Part shown: positions 22,785-33,738 of the stretch, piece after piece
How the letters are laid out: each line of letters begins with the position of its first letter
How positions within the stretch are numbered: the stretch's first letter is position 1
NCBI RefSeq assembly: GCF_037392515.1
Contig: NC_090290.1
Span: 39,269,753 to 39,333,752, forward strand
Direction: 5' to 3'
Length of the DNA stretch: 64,000 bases
DNA from: Haliotis asinina
Lineage: Eukaryota > Mollusca > Gastropoda > Lepetellida > Haliotidae
Translations under genes and position numbers: made by a program
The notes under the pieces: generated by a model
Seen by the model: the letters and a program-made list of their open reading frames with translations, nothing else
Database searches by the model: none
Told to the model about the DNA's origin: nothing

Positions 22785-25700
22785 TCAGAGGTCAGGGGGT
22801 TTCACACTGTAGTCCTCGTCCGTCTCCAGGCCAATTTCCTCCTGGGAAACATATCAGGTAGCTTGTTGAAATGGATTAACTGTTGTGTTCAAGATGATAT
22901 AGTGAATGCATGTGTCTGTGGCTGATTGTACTGGCGATTGCTTCATTCCACAAAGGGATCATATATACTATACAGTGGAAGCTGTCAAAACCGCCAGCTG
23001 TCCCATCCGGCAAATTGTCAACACCAGCATAAAATCTCTGTCCCGTTTGTAGATAGTATATTTACAATCATTCATATGCTCTTTAATCCATCAGCTGTCA
23101 ATTCCAGATCTAAGCATCAAACGAGCCACCTGAATATGTGTTTATACAGTAATCAGAGCTGTCTAATCTGGCGACAGAAGGAGTCAACCAGATTTGTACA
23201 AATTAATCATGCATTGAAATAACTTGGTTGCTGACAAAGGTAATATAATCATAGTTCAGTATGGGTATGCTTATACATGAATCATCCACTGAGAGGAAGT
23301 GAATTGTCAACTATTCAACCTTACTCGAGACAAGTGACTGACATCAGGGCCCCGTTTCACAAAACTCTCGTAAGCCTAAGGTCTCGTAACTTTTCTCGTA
23401 ACATTCCTACTTCCTATGTTACAGTATAGGAGGTACGAATGCTACGAGAAAGGTTACGAGACCTTAGGCTTACGAGAGTTTTGTGAAATGGGGCCCAGGA
23501 GGATTAGGATATGGTTGCTTGCAATCAGCTTTGTGAGCAGGCCTGATCAACCACTTCAGCATGGTGTGTCGTGCATGATGTATCCTACCATGACCATATA
23601 TGGTACTTACTACAAGGTGCTTCTTGGTTTTAGGATAGCCCTCCAGAATAGCATTGATGATGTCTGTGCTCTAAGAAAGACAAGGAAACAAGAAATATTA
23701 GTTTAAAGAACCGTACACTTGCAACCAATAGTGCCACTTTATCCCATTACCAGTTTTGTTGTAATACACCTCACCTATTTGAAGTATGGTGAGGTAGACT
23801 GCAGTGGTATCAGCTCTTTGAAAGCGTTTCAGCAATAACAATTTAGCAGGTCTTTATCAGCAGCTCAGCATGTATCTGCAATGACTTCTTGAAAAGTATC
23901 AGTAACTGACCCTTGAGTGAGTTTCAGCTACCTTGAAAAAGTATCTGCCATTGTTCTCCCTACAAATTTCTGTAACAGATCATTGAAGATGTTTCACCAT
24001 ATGTCCAATGGACAATCATTAGCATTGGCTCTCTAACAGGTATCAATATTAGACCCTAAACAGGTACTAACATTGGCACCCTAAACAGGTACCAGCAATG
24101 GCCCCCTAAACAAGAAACAGCATGACACCCTAAAGCAGTATCAGCACTGGCTCCTAACCCAGTATCTGTAATGACTCCTAAAGCAGTATCAGCACTGGCT
24201 CCTAACCCAGTATCTGTAATGACTCCTAAAGCAGTATCAGCACTGGCTCCTAACCCAGTATCTGTAATGACTCCTAAAGCAGTATCAGCACTGGTTCCTA
24301 ACCCAGTATCTGTAATGACTCCTAAAGCAGTATCAGCACTGGCTCCTAACCCAGTATCTGTAATGACTCCTAAAGCAGTATCAGCACTGGCTCCTAACCC
24401 AGTATCTGTAATGACTCCTAAAGCAGTATCAGCACTGGCTCCTAACCCAGTATCTGTAATGACTCCTAAAGCAGTATCAGCACTGGCTCCTAACCCAGTA
24501 TCTGTAATGACTCCTAAAGCAGTATCAGCACTGGCTCCTAACCCAGTATCTGTAATGACTCCTAAAGCAGTATCAGCACTGGTTCCTAACCCAGTATCTG
24601 CAATGACTCCTAAAGCAGTATCAGCACTGGCTCCTAACCCAGTATCTGTAATGACTCCTAAAGCAGTATCAGCACTGGCTCCTAACCCAGTATCTGTAAT
24701 GACTCCTAAAGCAGTATCAGCACTGGCTCCTAACCCAGTATCTGTAATGACTCCTAAAGCAGTATCAGCACTGGCTCCTAACCCAGTATCTGTAATGACT
24801 CCTAAACCAGTATCAGCACTGGTTCCTAACCCAGTATCTGTAATGACTCCTAAAGCAGTATCAGCACTGGTTCCTAACCCAGTATCTGTAATGACTCCTA
24901 AAGCAGTATCAGCACTGGCTCCTAACCCAGTATCTGCAATGACTCCTAAAGCAGTATCAGCACTGGCTCCTAACCCAGTATCTGTAATGACTCCTAAAGC
25001 AGTATCAGCACTGGCTCCTAACCCAGTATCTGTAATGACTCCTAAAGCAGTATCAGCACTGGCTCCTAACCCAGTATCTGTAATGACTCCTAAAGCAGTA
25101 TCAGCACTGGCTCCTAACCCAGTATCTGTAATGACTCCTAAACCAGTATCAGCACTGGTTCCTAACCCAGTATCTGCAATGACTCCTAAAGCAGTATCAG
25201 CACTGGCTCCTAACCCAGTATCTGTAATGACTCCTAAAGCAGTATCAGCACTGGCTCCTAACCCAGTATCTGTAATGACTCCTAAAGCAGTATCAGCACT
25301 GGCTCCTAACCCAGTATCTGTAATGACTCCTAAAGCAGTATCAGCACTGGCTCCTAACCCAGTATCTGTAATGACTCCTAAAGCAGTATCAGCACTGGCT
25401 CCTAAACCAGTATCTGCAATGACTCCTAAAGCAGTATCAGCACTGGCTCCTAACCCAGTATCTGTAATGACTCCTAAACCAGTATCAGCACTGGCTCCTA
25501 ACCCAGTATCTGTAATGACTCCTAAAGCAGTATCAGCACTGGTTCCTAACCCAGTATCTGTAATGACTCCTAAACCAGTATCAGCACTGGCTCCTAACCC
25601 AGTATCTGTAATGACTCCTAAAGCAGTATCAGCACTGGCTCCTAACCCAGTATCTGTAATGACTCCTAAAGCAGTATCAGCACTGGCTCCTAACCCAGTA

Positions 25701-28700
25701 TCTGTAATGACTCCTAAAGCAGTATCAGCACTGGTTCCTAACCCAGTATCTGTAATGACTCCTAAAGCAGTATCAGCACTGGTTCCTAACCCAGTATCTG
25801 TAATGACTCCTAAACCAGTATCAGCACTGGTTCCTAACCCAGTATCTGTAATGACTCCTAAAGCAGTATCAGCACTGGCTCCTAACCCAGTATCTGCAAT
25901 GACTCCTAAAGCAGTATCAGCACTGGTTCCTAACCCAGTATCTGCAATGACTCCTAAAGCAGTATCAGCACTGGCTCCCTAACCCAGTATCTGCAATGAC
26001 TCCTAAAGCAGTATCAGCACTGGTTCCTAACCCAGTATCTGTAATGACTCCTAAAGCAGTATCAGCACTGGCTCCTAACCCAGTATCTGTAATGACTCCT
26101 AAACCAGTATCAGCACTGGCTCCCTAACCCAGTATCTGCAATGACTCCTAAACCAGTATCAGCACTGGTTCCTAACCCAGTATCTGTAATGACTCCTAAA
26201 CCAGTATCAGCACTGGTTCCTAACCCAGTATCTGTAATGACTCCTAAACCAGTATCAGCACTGGCTCCTAACCCAGTATCTGTAATGACTCCTAAAGCAG
26301 TATCAGCACTGGCTCCTAACCCAGTATCTGTAATGACTCCTAAAGCAGTATCAGCACTGGCTCCTAACCCAGTATCTGTAATGACTCCTAAAGCAGTATC
26401 AGCACTGGCTCCTAACCCAGTATCTGTAATGACTCCTAAAGCAGTATCAGCACTGGCTCCTAACCCAGTATCTGTAATGACTCCTAAAGCAGTATCAGCA
26501 CTGGCTCCTAACCCAGTATCTGTAATGACTCCTAAAGCAGTATCAGCACTGGTTCCTAACCCAGTATCTGTAATGACTCCTAAAGCAGTATCAGCACTGG
26601 TTCCTAACCCAGTATCTGTAATGACTCCTAAAGCAGTATCAGCACTGGCTCCTAACCCAGTATCTGTAATGACTCCTAAAGCAGTATCAGCACTGGCTCC
26701 TAACCCAGTATCTGTAATGACTCCTAAAGCAGTATCAGCACTGGTTCCTAACCCAGTATCTGTAATGACTCCTAAAGCAGTATCAGCACTGGCTCCCTAA
26801 ACCAGTATCTGCCATGGCTCCCTAAACCAGTATCTGCAATGGACCCTAAACCAGTATCACCACTGGTTCCCTAAACAGGTATCATCATTGGCCCCTAAAC
26901 AGGTATCTTCATTGGTCCCCTAAACAGGAATCACAAAGGCCCCACCTAAATCAGTATCAGTAATGGCCCCTCAAACCCAGTATCACCAATGCCCCCTTAA
27001 CTAGCATCAGCACTGGCCCCTTAAACTGGTATCAGCAATTGTCCTTTGTACAAAACTGATTAACCACCCTTTGAACAATACTAGGCAGTGATCCAATGTG
27101 TAAATGATGACACCAAGAAGTACTTGAATACTAAAGTACTGAAATATGTTTGAGCAATGGCCTCAAGATGATTCAGCAATGTATCAGCAATAGCCACACA
27201 TATGGCATACTGACTTCCATGGCTTCCATTGGTTGACGTATGTGTCAACCAAGTCAGCGAGTCTGACCACCTGATCCCGTTAGTCGCCTCTTACGGCAAG
27301 CATAATCAACTTTTATGGCAAGCGTGGGTTGCTGAGGGCCTATTCTACCCCAGGACCTTCACGGATCGGAGGTCACACAAGACAGGCATTCACTCTGTTC
27401 CTCTGTCAGTCTTTACAAATACTCACAATTCTTTTCCTCTTCTTCCATTCCTTCACATACTTGACTCTATCCTTGTAAACCTGAGAATAAAATGAGAGTG
27501 TCAAATCAGGTTTGCTCACAAATGTGATGAATTAAAAGTGAACAAATGGTATTAATCCCAAGCCTAGTCGTCAAAAGGTTTACTCATCAAACTGAAAAGC
27601 CAGGGTTCAATTCCCCACATGGGTACAATATCTGAAGCCCATTTCTGATGTTCTCCGCCGTGACATTGTTGGATTGTTTCTACCAGTGGTGTAAAACTCA
27701 CTCAGTCAGATTACATAATGTAATCAGTTTGTAACATCTGGATCAGTGGATGACGTCAATCCCATATCTTCTTTTTTTTAACATAGAAGCATTCTGGGAC
27801 CACAATAGATGTGCTGACTAATCAGCATTAAGAATCAGTACATACAAACTAAAAAATCTTCCACACACTTCTTCCTGCCTGAATTGTGTGTATGGTAACA
27901 TGAGACATATCTGGTCTTGCCTTGTCTTTCTCCTGGGGAGTTATGAACACCTGGCCATCCTTCAGCTTCCCCAACTTCTCCTGCAGGGACACCATCTGTA
28001 ACATATGATCGGCTGGATGAACCAGTGTGTGAGTGTATCAGTGTGTTAGGAACACTCACCAACAGTCCAGCTATATGGTGGCGGTCAGTAAATAATGTCT
28101 GGACCAGACAACCCAGTGATCAACAACATGAGCATCGATCTGTGCAACTGGGAAACGATGACATGTGTCAACCAAGTCAGCAAGCCTGACCACCCAATCC
28201 CATAAAATCGCCTCTTACGACAAACATAGTCGCCTCTTATGGCAAGCATGGGTTGCTGAACTAGATGAAACAGAGAAACAGACGAAGAGTTGAGTTGGCC
28301 TTTACATCAGATTGCCGTTATTTCAGCCATATAGTGACAAGATTAAGTCTGAATTCAAACACATGAGTTATATTTTGAAAACATATTTAGTCATTAAATT
28401 ATTATTCAGAAACAAAAAACGCCACGTCAGCAAATTTAAAATCAGGCAACTTGTTAAGTACATTACACAGCTACAATTTAAGGTACAGTGAACCTTCCTC
28501 AGGTAGCTAACAATGAGATGCCCGCTCACATGGGAATTCATTGATGAAGAACCGTAGCCTCCAGCATGTTGAAAACTACACTATTTTCAGAAGGTCATCA
28601 TCTGTTGGCCTAAGAACCCAAGCATTGCACATTATGGCGGCAGTGTGTAAATATTCGTGATTGGGCCAGACAATCTAGTGATCAGCAGTACAAGACATGA

Positions 28701-31700
28701 GCATTGATTTACCCGACTGGGATAAGATGACATGTGTCAACCAAGTCAGGGAACCTGACCACCCGATCACCTCAGTCACCGCTTATGAAAGCATATGTTG
28801 TTGAAGATGAATTCTATCCCTAATCACATACACTAATTTTAAATGCGTCGCTAGAGTTCAATAACAGTTCAACTCACATCCTCTGATCTTCACCATATCA
28901 TAGGGCAGTGGAGTAGTCTAGAGGTTAAAGTGTTCGCTCAACACTGTGAAGACACAGGTTCGATTCCCCACAGGAGTACGTAAAACCCAACTCACTCATT
29001 CCCTCACTTGTATCAAACGAGAGTAAAACCATCAAACATATCAACACCTACTTCATTTTCAATCCGTTCTGTTTCCTTTTTTGCATCCTCTGTTGACATG
29101 GCATTGTTCAGGGTCTTCAGTTCTGAAAGAAAAACACAAAGTAAAATTGGTCCAGATTCAAAATATTCTTAACATCTGAAGAATACACAAAGGCCATTTT
29201 ATATAGCTGACGAAGACAATCTGGCATAGTTGAGACAAAACACTATTTTCTTTTACTACAACCCACAAAAACATCCGGGCAATTACATTTCAGTGTTATT
29301 CAGGTAAAATATGAAGCTGGGCAAACAAATCCTCCTGATAATCATCATGTCATAGATTTTGAGAAACACTTGACATGGCATACATTAAACACTGAATGTC
29401 TTTAATGTATGTAAGAAAAAACACTCCACTGATTTTGTGAACATGATATATCATGTCATTCTAAGAGTTGAGCATTTTGAGTGTATACATGAGACTACTT
29501 TTACACCATTCTTTAACAGTCTTCCAGCAAATATCATGGCAGGGAATGCCAGAAATGGACTTCACACAATTTGTCCACATGGGGAACTGAACAACAATTT
29601 CAGACATGAGGAGGTAACCCTTTAACCATGAGGCTTTTCCACAGTTCCCAGTGTTTGAGTGATTGAGTTTAGTTTTATGCCACACTCAGCAATATTCCAG
29701 CCGTATGGCAGCAGTATGTTAATAATCAAGTGTGGATCAGACAATCCAGTCATCAACAGCATTAGCATCGATCTGCGCAACTCAGAACTGATGATGTGTC
29801 AACCAAGTCAGCGAGTCTGACCATCAGATCCCGTTAGTCTCCTCTTACGACAAACATAGTCATCCCAGTGTTTGAGTACATATCAAAACAGGATGCTATC
29901 AAAACTACCCATTAAAATTATAATCTTGCCCATGTCATTGAGTATTTTAAACGTAACAACATTTTAGTTTCCAATCTAGAAGCAAAATAAAACTAAAGTG
30001 AAAATTCAAAATATTCAGTTACAGAGGAAAACAAATCATCTTCACCTTATTTGTTACACAGCACTATGGCAACACTACCTGATTCCAGCTTGCGAACTCT
30101 ATCCTGGACCTGTTGAACAGACTCTGTCAACTCCACAATCTTCGCATCCATACTCTTCAACTCAGCATCATCAACTTCAGGAAAGTTACTCTGAAATGTG
30201 TACAGTATGGTGTGAACAGTGTTTTCTACAGCCTTAAACAAACTACTGGCAAACAAGGATAAGCTGAGCACCAACCTGACAACTGACACATATTAGCATG
30301 TATGAGTGGCGCTCACTGGTGTTCGATATTGTGGGCAAAGGGGAGCCAGGATCATGTGCAATGCGATGGGTGAAGCATGTGAGAGTATCATGAGCAAGGT
30401 GAGTGCAGTGTGTGAATCAATTTCATCATCATGCACTGCACATGCACTAGCCTACATCTGCTCTACCTATAACAAGCCAAATGAATTTGCTCACTGCCAT
30501 GAACCACCTAATTCACATAAACAATTTCTCTGCGCCAGTTCAACTTGCCTTGTTTACCAGAAGTTACATAGGTATATACCCCAACAAAGAGTTGCTGTTT
30601 TCTGTGAGAAACCAAATTTACAAATCTTTGACAGACATTCACAGTGACAGATCATGAAGGTATGACAGATATCCACAACAATTTTTTGTTGCGAGTGAGT
30701 TGGGTTTTGTGCTGCTTTTAGCATTATTCCAACAACATTAAAGTGGGGGATACCTGAATTTTGCTTCTCACATTGTATCCATGTGGAGAATGGAACCCAG
30801 TCTTTAACATGATGAGCAAATGTCTTAACCGCTAGGATACCCTACTGTTTGTGAAGATCTGTCAGGGCTACTTCTTTATCAGAAGAACACTGGGTAAGCG
30901 TAATGTATTTTTTTATATTTTTGTAACTTATATTGCACATAACTATAAACACTGTCATAAATCAATAACGCTGGGTTGTCAGGAAGAGTAAAACCATTTT
31001 TTTCATGTGAATATTCCTTATGTAACTTATGAAAATGACATTAAATGTCTTACTATACCTGGTCTGCCACATACACTTTCTGCTTGCCATAAGCTTTTTC
31101 TCGAATCTTTCCATCAGCTGCCAAACTTTCACAAGCTTTTGTGATAGCCTGAAACATAGATTTATTACAACATGAGTGTATTCTGTCTTCATGTGGCATA
31201 CACACTGCTTGAGACTTCAGATTCATTTCAGAATGTCTGAACCACAGAAACAGAGTCTATGCCAAATCTTTATCAAAGACCATGGCGGTTTGAAAAAATC
31301 AGTGTTACACCATTGGCTACAGACTTGTCCATCAATGCCAAGCACTAATATTTTTTGGAAGAAGAAAACCATCCTTTTCAACATATTTGGCCTCACATAT
31401 GTTCATGATAAAGTTCATACTTTAAGTTATGGTCAAACATACATGAAATGAGACTTTTCAAAACCTGGTTAATCGGGAACTGTTTTTTATTTGTACTTAC
31501 AGTTTTACCATATTCTTTTCCCATATTATTGAGAAGGTCAGTTACACTGTAGGGTCTGTTTTGACGGTTGAGGTAGTCAGCCACAGCTTTTGAGGCTGAA
31601 ATACATACAAAAGTGACATTAGCACAGGGGCTTATAACCCTAAAAACTGCCATCAATGTATATCACTAACAAGTCATGGCACTACATAAAAGTGTTTTAT

Positions 31701-32079
31701 CCCTTTATATATGTAGCAGGGCGTGGAGTCATCCCAAAGATGACATCCTTACCTTGTCAGCTTGCTGACTGGGTTAACCTCTTAGGTCATGTGGACAAGA
31801 CGTCCGACTTCGGATCAGAAAGTTCGTCGTTCGAATCCCAGCACGGGTCTCGGAAAGTTTGTGACCGCTACATATACATGCTATAGTGCTAAGACTCCGT
31901 TAGTGACACCACGCTGGCATAATGGGGTTTTGATCGGATAAGGGCAAAATATTTCTTGAACGAATAATGTCTCTTGTCGATCCCCTAAACATTATAAAAA
32001 AACAAAGTCTACGTTTACAGAAATATAATAACTTTCGCTGACATCTGCACATACCTGCGGCATCTTTGTTTTTACTCAT
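22785..32079 (-). CDS. PSMC3IP: homologous-pairing protein 2 (PSMC3-interacting protein)
   Basis: Nuclear partner of MND1; the heterodimer stimulates DMC1/RAD51 strand exchange in meiosis. Nine coding exons: 32055-32079, 31501-31595, 31059-31148, 30079-30190, 29052-29122, 27921-27995, 27427-27480, 23611-23670, 22785-22841. All phases join, giving 212 aa (human 217). Landmarks: winged-helix region ADYLNRQNRPYSVTDLL and GKIREKAYGKQKVYVADQ, then a coiled coil (DAKIVELTESVQQVQDRV to about residue 155), the basic KYVKEWKKRKRI (exon 7), NAILEGYPKTKKHL and the acidic EEIGLETDEDYSVKPPDL end. Every block matches human HOP2 in order. The exon 6 donor is GC (AAG|GCAAGA), the only non-GT donor found. The 3.8-kb intron 7 (between exons 7 and 8) holds the 48-bp array. 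Exon 7 is also copied upstream of the gene at 32822-32875. Confidence 0.95.
23347..23497. mobile_element. palindromic MITE in the last PSMC3IP introns
   Basis: About 150 bp, almost all inverted repeat: left arm starts GGGCCCCGTTTCACAAAACT and right arm, read inward, GGGCCCCATTTCACAAAACT; both continue through CTCGTAAGCCTAAGGTCTCG. CAGG on both sides may be a short target duplication. A related single arm is at 1485-1545. It lies in intron 8. Confidence 0.8.
24131..26799. repeat. 48-bp minisatellite, about 55 copies
   Basis: A highly homogeneous 48-bp unit that is itself a dimer of two 24-bp halves (ACTCCTAAAGCAGTATC... and GCTCCTAACCCAGTATC..., about 18 of 24 positions alike). The main variants are GCAGTA/CCAGTA, GGCTCC/GGTTCC and TGTAATG/TGCAATG. 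Degenerate relatives of the 24-bp half flank it (about 23800-24130 and 26800-27040), the usual picture of a homogenised core with diverged edges. It lies in PSMC3IP intron 7. The 603- and 219-codon plus-strand frames exist because 48 is a multiple of 3 and the unit has no stop; single-base insertions near 25977 and 26123 break them. Confidence 0.95.
27229..27365 (-). mobile_element. SINE A head half, next to PSMC3IP exon 7
   Basis: Only the 5' half of the SINE is present (GTGTCAACCAAG to GACCTTCACGGAT), lacking the core and tail, which is unusual because retroposons normally lose the 5' end. This block plus exon 7 was copied to 32630-32927. Confidence 0.8.
27560..27708 (+). mobile_element. 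SINE B
   Basis: AAGCCTAGTCGTCAAAAGG, B box GGGTTCAATTCCCC, ATCTGAAGCCCATTTCTGA, eroded tail with ACTCACTCAG. Confidence 0.75.
28067..28260 (-). mobile_element. SINE A, truncated at both ends
   Basis: From CCAGCTATATGGTGGCGGTC to GCATGGGTTGCTGAA; the (ACTC)n tail and head GACCCG are missing. Confidence 0.75.
28636..28812 (-). mobile_element. SINE A, old
   Basis: Diverged body (GGCGGCAGTGTGTAAATATT through ACCACCCGATCACCTCAGTC). Confidence 0.65.
28903..29010 (+). mobile_element. SINE B with internal deletion
   Basis: Head GTGGAGTAGTCTAGAGGTTA, B box GGTTCGATTCCCC, then straight to GTAAAACCCAACTCACTC; the body between is missing. Confidence 0.7.
29500..29640 (-). mobile_element. SINE B, decayed
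   Basis: Reverse complement of the family: AGAAATGGACTTCACACAAT, TCCACATGGGGAACTGAAC, then GGTAACCCTTTAACCATGAG. Confidence 0.6.
29661..29863 (-). mobile_element. SINE A, 5'-truncated, with target duplication
   Basis: Inserted with a perfect 14-bp duplication CCCAGTGTTTGAGT at 29647-29660 and 29864-29877. The head is lost, typical of incomplete reverse transcription. Confidence 0.85.
30695..30838 (-). mobile_element. SINE B, old
   Basis: GAGTTGGGTTTTGTGCTGCT, TCCATGTGGAGAATGGAACC, CTTAACCGCTAGGATACCCT: reverse complement of the SINE B head and body. Confidence 0.65.
31770..31850 (+). repeat. tRNA-Arg(TCG)-like relic
   Basis: GGACAAGACGTCCGACTTCG, GATCAGAAAG and GTTCGAATCCC resemble the D arm, anticodon arm (loop centred on TCG) and T loop of tRNA-Arg. 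The T stem and acceptor stem do not pair, so it is a tRNA-derived SINE head or dead tRNA copy, just upstream in sense direction of nothing recognised, in PSMC3IP intron 1's neighbourhood (between exons 2 and 1). Confidence 0.5.
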
Positions 32080-32495
32080 GTCGTCGCAGATGATGTTTAC
32101 ATTTGCTATTTCATAAATGGCGGGTGTTCTTCGAAGGGAGATAACTCCCTTGTTGCTGTCAGTCGGTGACCGCAAGCAAAATACATGTTTTTGGACAAGC
32201 GGGGAAAATGTACTTGAGCTTGATAAAAACTTCATCACACCAAGACAATCGTTTCTGAAATGATAAATTGCGCCTGTCGGTTCATATTCTTGACGATGTT
32301 TGGGTGTTTTTTGTAATGTATTTTCCCGTAATGTTAGTTGTGCAGGGCTATTGCATACAACCAGGGAGACTATGTATAGAGGGAGAAGAAACTCACCGAA
32401 CAGTCCCTGAACCTATGCCTCGGGTCGTTACCATTGTAGCCAATATGGCGGCAGCGTAGTATTTAAGATTGAGCCCGGTTTATTTTCACACAGAT

Positions 32496-32762
32496 TAGTG
32501 AGTGAGTCAAGTTTTACGTCGCACTCAGCAATATTCCAGCTTTTGGGCGGCGGTCTGTAAATAATAGAGTCTGGACCAGACAATCCAGTGATCAACAGCA
32601 TTAGCATCCATCTGCGCAATTGGGAACCGATGACATGTGTCAACCAAGTCAGCGAGTCTGACCACCTGATCCCGTTAGTCGCCTCTTACGACAAGCATAA
32701 TCAACTTTTATGGCAAGCATGGGTTGCCGAGGGCCTATTCTTCCCCAGGACCTTCACGGGTT
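32496..32762 (-). mobile_element. SINE A (chimeric with copied segment)
   Basis: Looks full length, from GTGAGTGAGTCAAG to GACCTTCACGGGTT, but from about 32630 rightward it shares the distinctive variants of the truncated SINE at 27229-27365 (GCATAATCAACTTTTATGGC). The join lies within GAACCGATGACATGTGTCAA. Confidence 0.85.
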
Positions 32763-32927
32763 GGAGGTCACACAAGACAGGCATTCACTATGTTCCTCTG
32801 TCAGTCTTTACAAATACTCACAATTCTTTTCCTCTTCTTCCATTCCTTCACATACTTGACTCTATCCTTGTAAACCTGAGAATAAATTGAGAGTGTCAAA
32901 TCAGGTTTGCTCACAAATGTGATGAAT
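32630..32927 (-). repeat. copied segment carrying PSMC3IP exon 7
   Basis: About 98% identical to 27229-27531 over the non-SINE part (3-4 differences seen). It includes a base-for-base identical 54-bp exon 7 (32822-32875: VYKDRVKYVKEWKKRKRI) with its acceptor and GTGAGT donor. It stands 5' of PSMC3IP exon 1, so it cannot take the place of exon 7. It is bounded by SINE A sequence on both sides. Confidence 0.9.
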
Positions 32928-32928
32928 C

Positions 32929-33070
32929 GTGGGAACCGATGACATGTGTCAACCAAGTCAGCGAGCCTGACCACCCGATCCCGTTCGTCGCCTCTTACGA
33001 CAAGCACAGTTGCCTTTTATGGCAAGCATGGGTTGCTGAAAGCCCATTCTACCCCGGGACCTTCACGGGG
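32929..33070 (-). mobile_element. SINE A head half
   Basis: GTGGGAACCGATGACATGTG to ACCTTCACGGGG. Together with 32496-32630 it would form one ordinary SINE A, now split by the copied exon 7 segment. Confidence 0.8.
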
Positions 33071-33738
33071 AGAACTTAACAGTGTATTTTGGTAATCTAA
33101 TAGTAATAGTGAAAAGACAATGCTATTTAGAAAGAGGTCAAATGCAACATATGTTATATCTGAGATTACCCCTCTCTGCAGTGTGCGAAATAACCACTGT
33201 ATGACCCACTGGTGATCCCCCAAAACTTTGACTACAACATTTCTGGTTCAGTGCACAACTAATCCTCAAGATGATACCAATTCTTTTGATGGACCAGTCG
33301 ATTAAATCAAATAGAGCAGACGTTATGTTCACACAGCATATTTAGTACAAGTTCAGCACAGTTAAAAGAAAAGGCAATTTAGTACATGATAAACATGGTA
33401 CTCTGTGTTGATCATGTCATGCATATTAAGTACTTTCCCTAAAATATGATATTTGTCTTGAGATCAGCAATTGAAAAAAGCTATCTGGTAGGCCCAGTAA
33501 ATCTTTACGAGCTAGCCCGACAACTAGTGAATTTGTGTGGGGTCATTTAGTAAAAGCAATACTTTCTCCGAGTTGTAAACTAATAATATACTTTTGAATC
33601 ATGCAATAGTATATCCTGATAAAACATGTTCATCATACGAACAGCTACATTCAAATTTCGACAAAGTGAATAATGTGTGGACTATTAACTTTCAAGCATA
33701 GCTAGTGCGACAGCTGGCAAAAGAAACTACATCGCTCA
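33071..33738. other. intergenic stretch between PSMC3IP and UBE3D
   Basis: AT-rich, no repeat or exon recognised. Confidence 0.4.

Noticed and set aside
24171-26800. 603- and 219-codon open frames as a giant Pro/Ala-rich repeat protein
   Set aside because: Pure 48-bp minisatellite: open only because the unit is a multiple of 3 without stops, has no unique coding flank, lies inside a PSMC3IP intron on the other strand, and is broken by single-base insertions.
32801-33007. A minus-strand gene containing KYVKEWKKRKR
   Set aside because: It is the copied PSMC3IP exon 7 read through into SINE A sequence.
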